Assembly (NCBI RefSeq): GCF_035938995.1
Contig: NZ_DASZGI010000354.1
Location: 1 to 24,491 of the forward strand
From: DASZGI01 sp035938995
Lineage (GTDB): Bacteria > Actinomycetota > Actinomycetes > Streptomycetales > Catenulisporaceae
Reading direction: 5' to 3'
DNA: 24,491 nt
Part shown: one piece after another, positions 9,004 to 16,482 of the stretch
Layout: each line of letters begins with the position of its first letter
How positions within the stretch are numbered: position 1 is the first letter of the stretch
Notes under the pieces: model-generated
Told to the model about the DNA's origin: nothing
Database searches by the model: none
Seen by the model: the letters and a program-made list of their open reading frames with translations, nothing else
Position numbers and translations under genes: made by a program

Positions 9004-10263
9004 TCAGCCCACGGTCGCGACGGCCACCGGGACGGGTTCGGGGGCGGGCGCGCGCCGGTCGATCCACGAAAGCACCGGCGCGGTCATCAGGGTCGTGATG
9101 ATGGCGACCAGGACCAGCGCGGTGAACAGCGCTCCGTTGACGATGCCGGCGGCCAGGCCCACGTTCAAGGCGATCAGCTGCATGAGGCCGCGGGCGTTCA
9201 TCAGGGTGCCGAGACGCACGGCGGTCTCCTGCGGCTCGCCGCTCAGGCGTGCGGCGATGTAGCAGCAGCCGAACTTGCCCACCACCGCGGCGGCGATCGC
9301 CGCCAGCGAGAACACGAGGAGCGCGGGGTCGCTGAGCAGGCTGAAGCGGGTGTTCAGTCCGGAGTAGGTGAAGAACATCGGCAGGAAGATGATGCGCGTG
9401 TTGACGCTCATCGTGGTGACCGTGCGTTCGGCGGCCGGACCGGCCGGCATCACCATACCGACGCAGAAGGCCCCGAACACCGCGTAGAGCCCGATCTCGT
9501 CGGTGAACCAGGCCGCCGCGAACAGTACGACGGCGACGATGAGCAGCCGCGACTCCTCCGTGAGCGAGGGACGGCTCATGGTCGCGGCCAGCACTCGCCG
9601 TACCGCGAACCACACGATCAGCCCGAACAGCACGGCGCCGCCGACCGCGACGAGGATCGGCTTGGCGTGTCCGGAGGCGGCGCTGAGCACCCCGGCGAGC
9701 AGGCACCAGGCGACCACGTCGTCGAGCGCGCCGCTGGCCAGCGCCAGCGAGCCGTACCGGGTGCCGGACAGGCCGCGTTCGGTGATGATCCGGGCGAGCA
9801 TCGGGAACGCGGTGATCGCGAGCGCGACGCCGACGAACGCCGCGGTCACGCCGAGGGAGACCCCGGACACGAAGATGTGCACGCGGCCCTTCGCGGCGTA
9901 GGCCAGGCCGACGCCGAGGACGAGCGGACCGGCGATCCCCGCGGCCGACACGGGCGCCGCGATGCGCGCGACGCCCCGGGGCAGATGGGCCTTGAACTCG
10001 TGTCCGGCCTGGAACATGAAGGCGACCAGGCCGATCTGTCCCGCGACGTAGAGCACCGGCTTGAGCGCTGGGGGGAACAGTTCGGCCTCCAGCCGCGGGC
10101 TGACGATGCCGAGCAGCGACGGGCCGAGCAGGACGCCGGCGATCATCTCGCCGACCACGGGCGGCTGGCCGACCCGGCTCACCGCCCACGACACCAGGCG
10201 GCAGAACAGCAGGATCGCGGCGACCGCGACGAAGAAACGCGGGGCGAGGGCGACTGCGGTCAC
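9004..10263 (-). CDS. CPA2-type cation:proton antiporter membrane protein
   Basis: A 419-aa integral membrane protein with about 12 hydrophobic segments along its whole length. VGEMIAGVLLGPSLLG, near the N-terminus, is a hallmark of Na+/H+ exchanger family members of the KefB/NapA group. GALDDVVAW carries an Asp pair (181-182) as in electrogenic CPA2 antiporters. There is no C-terminal TrkA-N/RCK regulatory domain, so it is not a full KefB or KefC. The start is GTG 10263, overlapping the P450 stop as GTGA. It is the last gene of the four-gene operon and stops just before the hairpin at 8948-8984. It may handle ion or pH stress, or have been recruited for export or resistance for the pathway; the latter is inference only. 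Confidence 0.87.
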   Translation of the reverse strand: MTAVALAPRFFVAVAAILLFCRLVSWAVSRVGQPPVVGEMIAGVLLGPSLLGIVSPRLEAELFPPALKPVLYVAGQIGLVAFMFQAGHEFKAHLPRGVARIAAPVSAAGIAGPLVLGVGLAYAAKGRVHIFVSGVSLGVTAAFVGVALAITAFPMLARIITERGLSGTRYGSLALASGALDDVVAWCLLAGVLSAASGHAKPILVAVGGAVLFGLIVWFAVRRVLAATMSRPSLTEESRLLIVAVVLFAAAWFTDEIGLYAVFGAFCVGMVMPAGPAAERTVTTMSVNTRIIFLPMFFTYSGLNTRFSLLSDPALLVFSLAAIAAAVVGKFGCCYIAARLSGEPQETAVRLGTLMNARGLMQLIALNVGLAAGIVNGALFTALVLVAIITTLMTAPVLSWIDRRAPAPEPVPVAVATVG

Positions 10264-11753
10264 TGAACGGTCTCCTCAGCTGCGAAGTAGTTCTGACAAA
10301 GCCGTTGGCGGCGGGCGTCCCAGACCATGTACGTGCCGAGGACGAGTTGCACGATGCTGCGCCAGACGTCCTCCCACCGATCGCGCACACGCAGCGCGAT
10401 CAAGTGCAGGGCGAGGCGGCGACTCGAGCCGGGCGCGAAGGCAGCGGCCCGAAGATCTGCCGCTTGTGAATCAGGTGTCTGTGTATAGGTGGTCTGCGAA
10501 GCTTCGGCGCCGACCTGTTGCGCGCCCGGGAGCGCGGTGAGCAGGCACGGCCCGCGGTTCGGCAGCGAGCGGGTGTGGCCGGCCGAGGTGGTCAGCGCGA
10601 AGCGCCGCACCGCCTCCGTGGCGACCACGCGCATGGTCAGCGGTGCGATGCCGCGGGCGGGGCACGGCCGGTTCGCGCTCACCCCGAACGGGATGTGCCG
10701 GATCTGTCCGGCGTCGTCGCGCAGCCACCGCCCGGGATCGAAGTCGGCGGCGTCCGGCGAGCCGGAGTGCTGGAAGGCGGGATAGTTGAACAGCAGGACC
10801 GAGCCGCCGGGGATCACGGCCGAGCCGACGGCGATGTCGCTCGAGGTGATCCGGTGCGCGACGCCGAACAGCGGATACACCCGCAGCGTCTCGTCGATGA
10901 CCCGGTCGAGGTAGTCGGTGTCGTGCGGCGCCTCGCGCAGCCGGGTCTGCACGTCCGGACGCGCCGCGAGCACCATCAGCAGATGCGCCATCGCCTCGGA
11001 CATCTGCACGACGGCGGTGTTGAAGTACGTGCCCTGAAGGTAATACGCCTGCTCTTGCGCGCTGAACAGGTCCGGCAGGCCTTTCGGTACCGTGCCCGCG
11101 TGGATGCGGTCCAGCAGGTAGCGGGTGAGCCGATCTCGACGCGCCATGTGCCGCAGCCGCGTGCATTTCAGCGCGCTGACGACGTCGTCGGCGTTGGCGG
11201 CGATCATCCCGCGCACCTCGGGCGGGCAGGGCTCGCCGAATACGAGCTCGTAGTAGACCGCCGCCCAGATCGGCATCATCAGGTCGCGCAGCCGGACGGC
11301 GCGGGTCCGGCCGCGGCGACGGACCCGCGCACCGCCGGACGGCGCCACGCGGTCCAGAACGTCACCGGCGCAGCGGGCGACCAGCGCCTCCCACTCGTCC
11401 TTGCGCAGCCGGGTGAGCATCCGCCGCGTCGCCCGAGCCGCCTCGTCGTAGCGCGGGCCGGGTTCGAGATGTTCCTGGTGCACCTCGGGTCCGGGCGCGA
11501 GCCAGTACCAGAACAGATCCGACAGCGCGGCTCCCCGGCTGCGTCCGTTCGCCGCCGGGTCCGCGTAGAGCAGCTTGAACTCTTCAGGCCCGTAGCGGCC
11601 GCCGGGCACCTGGATGCCTTCGTCACCGTTGACGAGTGCGAATATCCGCACCCTCAACTTGACCACCACGCCGGGCAGCCACCGCGGCATGCTCATGATC
11701 ACCAGCACCGCGGCTACGCACGCGACCGCCGCCCACCATGCCGCGCCGGTCAT
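10260..11753 (-). CDS. Membrane-anchored, atypical cytochrome P450 with C-terminal extension
   Basis: A 497-aa haem monooxygenase candidate. ETLR at 288-291 is the K-helix ExxR. C364 in PFGVSANRPCPARG is the expected thiolate ligand, but the loop departs from FxxGxxxCxG: the first Gly is Ser, the spacing is one residue longer, and Pro follows Cys. The I-helix region (YLQGTYFNTAVVQMSEAMAH) lacks a clear A/GGxD/ETT oxygen-activation motif. Residues 4-28 form a hydrophobic N-terminal anchor, rare in bacterial P450s. After the usual P450 end (about 420) a low-GC3 linker leads into a ~50-residue tail (RLALHLIALRVRDRWEDVW...) with normal GC-rich codons. ATG 11753 is chosen over longer in-frame openings because it overlaps the oxidase stop as ATGA. 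The redox partner and substrate are unknown, and catalysis other than classical O2 activation is possible. Confidence 0.82.
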   Translation of the reverse strand: MTGAAWWAAVACVAAVLVIMSMPRWLPGVVVKLRVRIFALVNGDEGIQVPGGRYGPEEFKLLYADPAANGRSRGAALSDLFWYWLAPGPEVHQEHLEPGPRYDEAARATRRMLTRLRKDEWEALVARCAGDVLDRVAPSGGARVRRRGRTRAVRLRDLMMPIWAAVYYELVFGEPCPPEVRGMIAANADDVVSALKCTRLRHMARRDRLTRYLLDRIHAGTVPKGLPDLFSAQEQAYYLQGTYFNTAVVQMSEAMAHLLMVLAARPDVQTRLREAPHDTDYLDRVIDETLRVYPLFGVAHRITSSDIAVGSAVIPGGSVLLFNYPAFQHSGSPDAADFDPGRWLRDDAGQIRHIPFGVSANRPCPARGIAPLTMRVVATEAVRRFALTTSAGHTRSLPNRGPCLLTALPGAQQVGAEASQTTYTQTPDSQAADLRAAAFAPGSSRRLALHLIALRVRDRWEDVWRSIVQLVLGTYMVWDARRQRLCQNYFAAEETVQ

Positions 11754-12916
11754 GTTCCGGCCCGGCCCGGCGCGAAGCGCTGCGCCACGGCGGAGCCCGA
11801 CCACACCAGGTCCGGCGTCAGGTCCGCCGGCGTTCCCGCGCCGCAAAGGGCGAGTGCGTGGTCGAATTCGTCGCGCAGGATCTCCAGCACGCGGGTCACG
11901 CCCTGCTCGCCGTGCGCGGCCAGGCCCCAGAAGATCGGGCGCCCGACGCCCACCGCGGCCGCGCCGAGGGCGAGCGCCTTGACCACGTCGGTGCCCCGGC
12001 GCACTCCCCCGTCCAGCACGAGGGGCACCGCGCCGCCGACCGCGTCGGCCATCTCCGGCAGCAGGTCGATCGTCGCGGGAGCGGTGTCGAGCTGCCGGCC
12101 GCCGTGGTTGGACAGCATCAGGCCGTCCACGCCGTGGTCGAGCGCGATGTGCGCGTCCTCGGGATGCAGGACTCCCTTGAGCAGGATCGGCAGCTGCGTG
12201 TGGGCGCGCAGCCAGTCGACGTGCTCCCAAGACAGCGCCGGTGACATGGCGATCTGCCGGACGCTGCCGGGTTCGTCGCCGCGCAGGTTGCGCAGATTCT
12301 CGCAGTACATGCCCGCCGGGAGGTCGGTGAAGCCGTTGCGCTTGTTGCGCTCGTGCACACCGAGCACCGGCGAGTCCACCGTCACCACGAGCGCGCGGCA
12401 ACCCGCGGTCGCGGCGCGCCGGATGAGCGCCGCGGTGTCCTCGAGGTCCGGTTGGATGTAGAGCTGGAACCACAGCGCCGGATCGCGTCCGGGCACGGCG
12501 TCGCGCGCCGCCGCGGCGATGTCGCGCACGTCGGTGGTGCTCGCCATGCTCACGATCATCACCGTGTCGGCGCGGGCCGCGGCGCGGGCGGTGGCCAGTT
12601 CCCCGGCGGGGTGGGCGAGCCGGTGGAACGCGGTCGGCGAGATCAGGATCGGCATCGAGGCGTGCTGCCCGAACAGGGTCACGTCGGCCTCGCGCTTCTC
12701 CCGGCCGCGCAGCACGCGTGGCAGGAGGCTGATGCGCTGGAAGGCTGCCTCGTTCGCCCGCACGGTGACCTCGTCGCGCGCTCCGCCGGCCACGTAGTCG
12801 TAGTAGACCGGGTCGAGTCGGGCGCGCGCCTCCGCCTCGAAGTCGCGCAGGGTGAGCAGCGCCTCGGGCCCGGTGGGCGACTGCCCCGGCCGGACCGCGT
12901 CCGGGCCGCTCATCAC
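11750..12916 (-). CDS. FMN-dependent alpha-hydroxy-acid oxidase/dehydrogenase
   Basis: A 388-aa TIM-barrel flavoprotein of the glycolate oxidase/lactate monooxygenase/MftD group. Visible family motifs are the N-terminal YDYVAGGARDEVTVRAN, WFQLYIQPD, the catalytic-base segment SNHGGRQLD (H271), and the phosphate-binding LDGGVRRGTDVVKALALGA with GRPIFWGLA. These enzymes take a hydride from a 2-hydroxy acid or related group and pass it to O2 or a carrier. Two starts are possible: GTG 12916, overlapping the upstream stop, or ATG 12913, which shares a base with it; both imply coupling. Length is normal. It sits between the FOXRED2-like flavoprotein and the P450, so it probably oxidises a pathway intermediate. 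There are no mycofactocin genes nearby, so MftD is not favoured. Confidence 0.9.
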   Translation of the reverse strand: MMSGPDAVRPGQSPTGPEALLTLRDFEAEARARLDPVYYDYVAGGARDEVTVRANEAAFQRISLLPRVLRGREKREADVTLFGQHASMPILISPTAFHRLAHPAGELATARAAARADTVMIVSMASTTDVRDIAAAARDAVPGRDPALWFQLYIQPDLEDTAALIRRAATAGCRALVVTVDSPVLGVHERNKRNGFTDLPAGMYCENLRNLRGDEPGSVRQIAMSPALSWEHVDWLRAHTQLPILLKGVLHPEDAHIALDHGVDGLMLSNHGGRQLDTAPATIDLLPEMADAVGGAVPLVLDGGVRRGTDVVKALALGAAAVGVGRPIFWGLAAHGEQGVTRVLEILRDEFDHALALCGAGTPADLTPDLVWSGSAVAQRFAPGRAGT

Positions 12917-14523
12917 ACCACGGCGCCGGACACGATGTCCGACGCCGCGTAACCCGAGTCGGTCAGGACCTTTTCGAAGAAGGCGATCAGCGGATCACGG
13001 TGTGCTTCAGGCTTGTTCCACTCGTTCTCCAGGTTCTCCGCGACGTGGTGCTGAGCCACCGGCTCGCCGTCGCGGTAGAGCCGGACGACAGGGTGCAGAT
13101 ACGCCGCGTCGTATGCCTCGGCAGGCTTGTCCTGGCCGGATCGCCGCACGGTGACGTCGAAGGGATCGACCTTGTCGTGGTCCGGTCCGTACTCGAGCGT
13201 CACGGCGACGAGGTCGGCGCCGCCCGCCAGCCCGCCTTCGCGCGCGTACGCGACCGGCACCTCCTCGACGTACCTCCAGGTGCCGTCGCCGGCCCAGGTC
13301 AGCACGTCCGCCATCACCGCGAACTGCTGCCACAGCGCCGAGCTGCGGTTCACCCGGTCGAGTACGGCCGCGGTCAGTTCCGCCGCACTGCCGGATATCT
13401 CCCGGTACGGCCAGGGCTCGGCGTGGTAGCGCTGCTCGAGGATGCGGTGCAAGGCGCGCACGGTGTAGCGGAAGCCGTGGATGAAGCCCGTGGTGGCCTT
13501 CTTGAAGTCGCGCTGCTGCATCAGGGTGCCGGCGAAGTAGAGCCCCGGCACGTTCGCCGACTCGTGCGCCGACGTCTGCTCCGGGAACCGGTCGTTGATC
13601 GCCAGGCGGGGCCGCGCGCCCTCGGCGAAGACCGAGGCGTCGAAACGGAACCCGGTGCAGCACAGGATCCGGTCGTAACGCAGCTCCTTGACGACCTCGT
13701 CGGCCCGGACGAAGGAGAACCGGACCCGGTAGCCGCCGCCTTCGGCCGCGGCGACCGGGTCGATGCTCAGCACATTGCCGTCGAGCACGGCGTTCTGCGA
13801 CTTGAGCTGGTAGGTGTCGAGGAAGTTGTTGTTCACCGCCCGCAGATGGCCGACGTAGTGGCTCTGCCAGGCCAGGCGGAGCGAGTGCGGCCCGGCCACG
13901 TGGATCACGGCCGCCGTCTCGATGAGGTTGTCGGCCGTCTCCAGCGCGGAGTTCCCCTTGCCGAGGATCAGGACACGTTGATCCGTGTAGTCGGACGGGT
14001 CCGTCGGCATCGTCGCGTACTGTTCGGCATGCTCGATCCCCGGAATCGCGGGCACGTAGGGCTTCGACACCCCTGTCGCCATCACCAGCCGCCGAGCGCG
14101 GAAGACCTCGCCGGTCGCGTCGGTCGCGACGAAGCCGGCGCCGTCCCGGTCGACGAGCGCGATCCGCGTGTCATACCGGATGTTCAGGTCGAGGGCCCGG
14201 GCGAAGTCGGCCAGGTACCGCGTCATGTCGTCCGCGGCCGGGAAGTAGCGCGGCGTGTAGCGGGTGAACAGCAGCTCCGGGTCCGGGGAGAGCAGCGAGT
14301 TCCAGTCCATGCGGAGGTTCAGCTCGGCGTCGTCGGTCCCGGTGTGTGGCTTGTTGATCGAGATCAGCGTGCGGTGGCGGGGAAATACGCTGAAGAAGGC
14401 GCCAGGCGCGGCGCCCGCTTCGAGAACGAGGTAGTCGCGCGACCGCGCGGCGAGCAGGTGGGCGAGTTGGAGCCCGGCCGGCCCGGCTCCGACGATGAGG
14501 TACTCATGCACGTGATCCGTCAC
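12913..14523 (-). CDS. FOXRED2-like FAD/NAD(P)-dependent oxidoreductase
   Basis: A 536-aa two-dinucleotide-fold flavoprotein. The FAD site is GAGPAG at residues 12-17, and the NAD(P) site is GKGNS at 188-192 followed by ALETADNL. LISINKPHTGTDDAELNLRMDWNSL and the C-terminal block HPVVRLYRDG...HHVAENLENEW agree, from memory, with FOXRED2, an ER flavoprotein of animals, more than with Baeyer-Villiger or ornithine hydroxylase families. About 150 residues beyond the oxidoreductase core match the FOXRED2 length. GTG 14523 is supported by a GGAGG ribosome site at 14529-14533, 5 nt upstream. It is the first gene of the four-gene operon. A monooxygenase role (N- or C-oxygenation) is plausible; the bacterial substrate is unknown to me. 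Confidence 0.85.
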   Translation of the reverse strand: MTDHVHEYLIVGAGPAGLQLAHLLAARSRDYLVLEAGAAPGAFFSVFPRHRTLISINKPHTGTDDAELNLRMDWNSLLSPDPELLFTRYTPRYFPAADDMTRYLADFARALDLNIRYDTRIALVDRDGAGFVATDATGEVFRARRLVMATGVSKPYVPAIPGIEHAEQYATMPTDPSDYTDQRVLILGKGNSALETADNLIETAAVIHVAGPHSLRLAWQSHYVGHLRAVNNNFLDTYQLKSQNAVLDGNVLSIDPVAAAEGGGYRVRFSFVRADEVVKELRYDRILCCTGFRFDASVFAEGARPRLAINDRFPEQTSAHESANVPGLYFAGTLMQQRDFKKATTGFIHGFRYTVRALHRILEQRYHAEPWPYREISGSAAELTAAVLDRVNRSSALWQQFAVMADVLTWAGDGTWRYVEEVPVAYAREGGLAGGADLVAVTLEYGPDHDKVDPFDVTVRRSGQDKPAEAYDAAYLHPVVRLYRDGEPVAQHHVAENLENEWNKPEAHRDPLIAFFEKVLTDSGYAASDIVSGAVV

Positions 14524-14946
14524 TCTGGCCTCCGTGCGAGTCGTGTTCCGCTGTAAGAACTCTTGGACTCAAGGGTACCCGGGACCCAGAATGTCCTACG
14601 ACTCTCAATAGTGGCTTGAAGCAACGTTCATCATCACGGCTCACATGCCGTGGCCAGCACAGTTGAGAGCCTTGACATGTGAACCTATTGTCACTCGAAG
14701 AGGCGGTATGCCGGCGATCCTGTCACACCATTGCCACATCAGACCACGAAGATTTGCGGATATCCAGGCCTTGCTTCCCTGTGGCGCATGCGCGAGGTGG
14801 GCCGCCTGGGCCAGGTCGAGATCCGTCGTCTCGCGCGCCATGAACTGCGACACGATCGCCGCGAGCGCGAGCACGCCGGTCCCGATGAACAGCACGGAAC
14901 CCTCTTGACCGCCCCGGCACGGCCGGGTAGGAGTGAACCGTGCGCC
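14524..14946. other. Intergenic region, mostly without a confident gene, partly AT-rich
   Basis: This region separates the - strand redox operon from the + strand glycosidase. Bases ~14541-14790 are clearly less GC-rich than the rest of the window. It must hold the promoter of the redox operon, but I see no convincing -35/-10 pair on the - strand. A TTGACA at 14672-14677 (+) lacks a matching -10 and instead forms a TGACA-N11-TGTCA inverted repeat with 14689-14693. Another TGTCA lies at 14721-14725. A possible small - strand ORF is listed separately. Confidence 0.6.
14641..14895 (-). CDS. Possible small membrane protein or truncated gene remnant
   Basis: An 84-codon frame starts at GTG 14895 with GAGGG four bases upstream. 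It begins with a hydrophobic segment (VLFIGTGVLALAAIVSQF) followed by a charged helix (ARETTDLDLAQAAHLAHA). The first ~38 codons have nearly all G/C in third positions, as in real genes here. After about 14783 third-position GC drops to roughly half, and the tail looks non-coding. This suggests a gene whose 3' part was lost or replaced, or chance coding. No family is recognised. Confidence 0.25.
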   Translation of the reverse strand: MLFIGTGVLALAAIVSQFMARETTDLDLAQAAHLAHAPQGSKAWISANLRGLMWQWCDRIAGIPPLRVTIGSHVKALNCAGHGM

Positions 14947-14958
14947 GACAACGTTGTC
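14947..14958. promoter_or_regulatory. Candidate LacI-type operator palindrome
   Basis: GACAACGTTGTC is a perfect 12-bp palindrome with a central CG, within CGACAACGTTGTCA. That form is common for LacI-family sugar regulators. It lies 77 nt before the glycosidase start and its right half continues into the TGTCA repeats. No regulator gene is in the window, so binding is inferred. Confidence 0.4.
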
Positions 14959-15018
14959 AGCACGCGGTGTCAGCAACCTCGGGATGTCAACAACCTCGGG
15001 GTGTCAACGGCCTCGGGC
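14955..15018 (+). repeat. 17-bp tandem direct repeats upstream of the glycosidase
   Basis: Three consecutive 17-bp units occur at 14968-14984 (TGTCAGCAACCTCGGGA), 14985-15001 (TGTCAACAACCTCGGGG) and 15002-15018 (TGTCAACGGCCTCGGGC). A shorter fourth copy is at 14955-14967. They end 3 nt before the AGGAGG ribosome site. They may be an array of regulator half-sites or a recent slippage expansion. Confidence 0.75.
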
Positions 15019-15035
15019 CACAGGAGGCGAGAACC

Positions 15036-16397
15036 ATGACGCGACGGCACGGGATCGACCGGCGCAAGTTCCTCGGCAGCGCCGCGGGGGCCGCCGTCGT
15101 CACCGCCGCCGTTCCCGGCAGCGCGAGCGCGAGCACCACGACGAGCGCGAGCACCGCTGCGCCACTGCCGTCCCACCACCGCGACCGGCGCGTACGCCTC
15201 GGCCTGAACTACACGCCCAGCCGCAGCTGGTGGTATTCGTGGTCGGACTGGGACACCTCCTCGATCGACGCCGACCTCGCCGACATCGAGGCGCTGGGCA
15301 TGGACCACATCCGCATCATGGGGCTCTGGCCGGAGTTGCAGCCGAACGCGACCCACGTCAACGGCGAGATGGTCGACCGGATCCGGCACATGCTCGACCT
15401 CGCCGGCGCGCACCGGCTTCAGGTCGAGGTGACCGTGCTCGACGGCGCCGTCAGCGGGTTCCTCTTCGTCCCGCCGTGGCTGATCAACAACGGCACCGGC
15501 CAGGTGACGAACTTCTTCACCGACGCCGCCGCGATCGCCACCCAGCAGCGGCTGTTCGACGCGCTCGGCGCCGGGCTGAGCGACCACCCGGACCTGCTCG
15601 GCTTCGACCTGTCGAACGAGATCTACTGGTTCGCCCAGCCGTTCGGCATCGACGTCGCCCCGGCGGTCGGCGACGGATGGCTGAGCACGATGTTCGACGC
15701 GGCCGACAAGGCGGCGCCCGGACGGCTCAACGTCGCAGGGATCGACCATTACCCCTGGCTCAACGACGACTACTTCAGCCGGGACGGGCTCGGCACCACC
15801 GGAACGCTCAGCGCCAACCACACCTGGGCCGGCTGGGCCGACGTGTTCAGCACGTACGGCCCGATGTCCACGCCGTCGCTGCACTACTCGGAATACTTCA
15901 TCGAGCTGATCAAGGCCTTCCACACCGACCTGAACCGCCAGGTGTGGATCGAGGAGACCGGCGTCTCCAAGGTGTGGATGGACCCGTCGCTCATCCCCTC
16001 GTGGACCGAGCAGTCGATCAGGAACATGGCCAGCTGCGAGAACTTCTGGGGCGTGACCTGGTGGTGCTCACACGAGGTGAACCAGGCGTTCAGCGGATTC
16101 AACCCGCTCGAGTACGACCTGGGCGTCTACACCAACGACCGCCAGCTCAAGCCGATCGGAGCCACGATCGCGCGGCTCGCCCGCGAGTACGATCAACACC
16201 CGCCGGAGCCGCTGCACCGGGACACCGCGCTCGTGCTGCCCGACGACCTAGTGCCGTGGACGCCGTTCTTCGAGCCCTATATGAAGCTGATCGACAAGGG
16301 CGTGCGGCCCGCCGTCGTGAAGGCCAGCCGCAGCAGCGACCAGGCCTACCTCGACGCCCGCGGCATCGACACGCTCATCCAGCTCGACCAGGTGTGA
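15036..16397 (+). CDS. Tat-exported GH5-like glycoside hydrolase
   Basis: A 453-aa secreted protein. The N-terminus carries a Tat motif (DRRKFLG) and a hydrophobic Ala-rich h-region ending in SASAS, followed by a Ser/Thr/Ala linker. The mature part reads as a clan GH-A (beta/alpha)8 barrel: LGLNYTPSRSWWYSW at strand 1, the acid/base E195 in FDLSNEIYWF, and a nucleophile candidate E306 in WIEETG. It resembles cellulase/beta-mannanase family 5 proteins, so hydrolysis of a beta-linked polysaccharide or glycoside outside the cell is likely; the exact sugar is unknown. ATG 15036 is chosen because AGGAGG (15022-15027) sits 8 nt upstream and the Tat signal follows at once. An in-frame ATG at 14940 would add residues encoded by the repeat array. 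The upstream palindrome and repeats may control it by sugar. Confidence 0.83.
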   Translation: MTRRHGIDRRKFLGSAAGAAVVTAAVPGSASASTTTSASTAAPLPSHHRDRRVRLGLNYTPSRSWWYSWSDWDTSSIDADLADIEALGMDHIRIMGLWPELQPNATHVNGEMVDRIRHMLDLAGAHRLQVEVTVLDGAVSGFLFVPPWLINNGTGQVTNFFTDAAAIATQQRLFDALGAGLSDHPDLLGFDLSNEIYWFAQPFGIDVAPAVGDGWLSTMFDAADKAAPGRLNVAGIDHYPWLNDDYFSRDGLGTTGTLSANHTWAGWADVFSTYGPMSTPSLHYSEYFIELIKAFHTDLNRQVWIEETGVSKVWMDPSLIPSWTEQSIRNMASCENFWGVTWWCSHEVNQAFSGFNPLEYDLGVYTNDRQLKPIGATIARLAREYDQHPPEPLHRDTALVLPDDLVPWTPFFEPYMKLIDKGVRPAVVKASRSSDQAYLDARGIDTLIQLDQV

Positions 16398-16402
16398 CCG
16401 CC

Positions 16403-16427
16403 GCGGCGGCCGGGTCCGGCTCGCCGC
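16403..16427. terminator. GC-rich hairpin after the glycosidase
   Basis: GCGGCG...CGCCGC arms enclose GCCG/CGGC with a GGTC loop and one bulged T. The hairpin starts 6 nt after the glycosidase stop and lies between converging genes. There is no U tract, so it is a weaker terminator candidate. Confidence 0.4.
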
Positions 16428-16482
16428 CTTCGCGCACGGCAGCCGTCGCGGGCCTCGCAACGTCCTGACGCGCGTGCTGCTG

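Noticed and set aside
9004..10263. Naming the antiporter KefB or KefC
   Set aside because: The TrkA-N/RCK domain is missing and the helix motif is DD rather than the glutathione-gated potassium channel pattern.
9001..10266. Long + strand frame opposite the antiporter
   Set aside because: The product is highly charged and repetitive (R, D, H, E), with no motif. The - strand gives a proper 12-helix membrane protein.
10518..12461. Long + strand frame across P450 and oxidase
   Set aside because: It spans two genes with established motifs on the - strand, and its own composition is arginine-rich without domains.
11750..12916. Assignment of the FMN oxidase as mycofactocin MftD
   Set aside because: No mycofactocin precursor, radical SAM or glycosyltransferase gene is nearby; only the general family is supported.
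14672..14700. TTGACA as a + strand promoter
   Set aside because: At 17-bp spacing the -10 would read TCGAAG. The TTGACA fits better as part of a TGACA/TGTCA inverted repeat.
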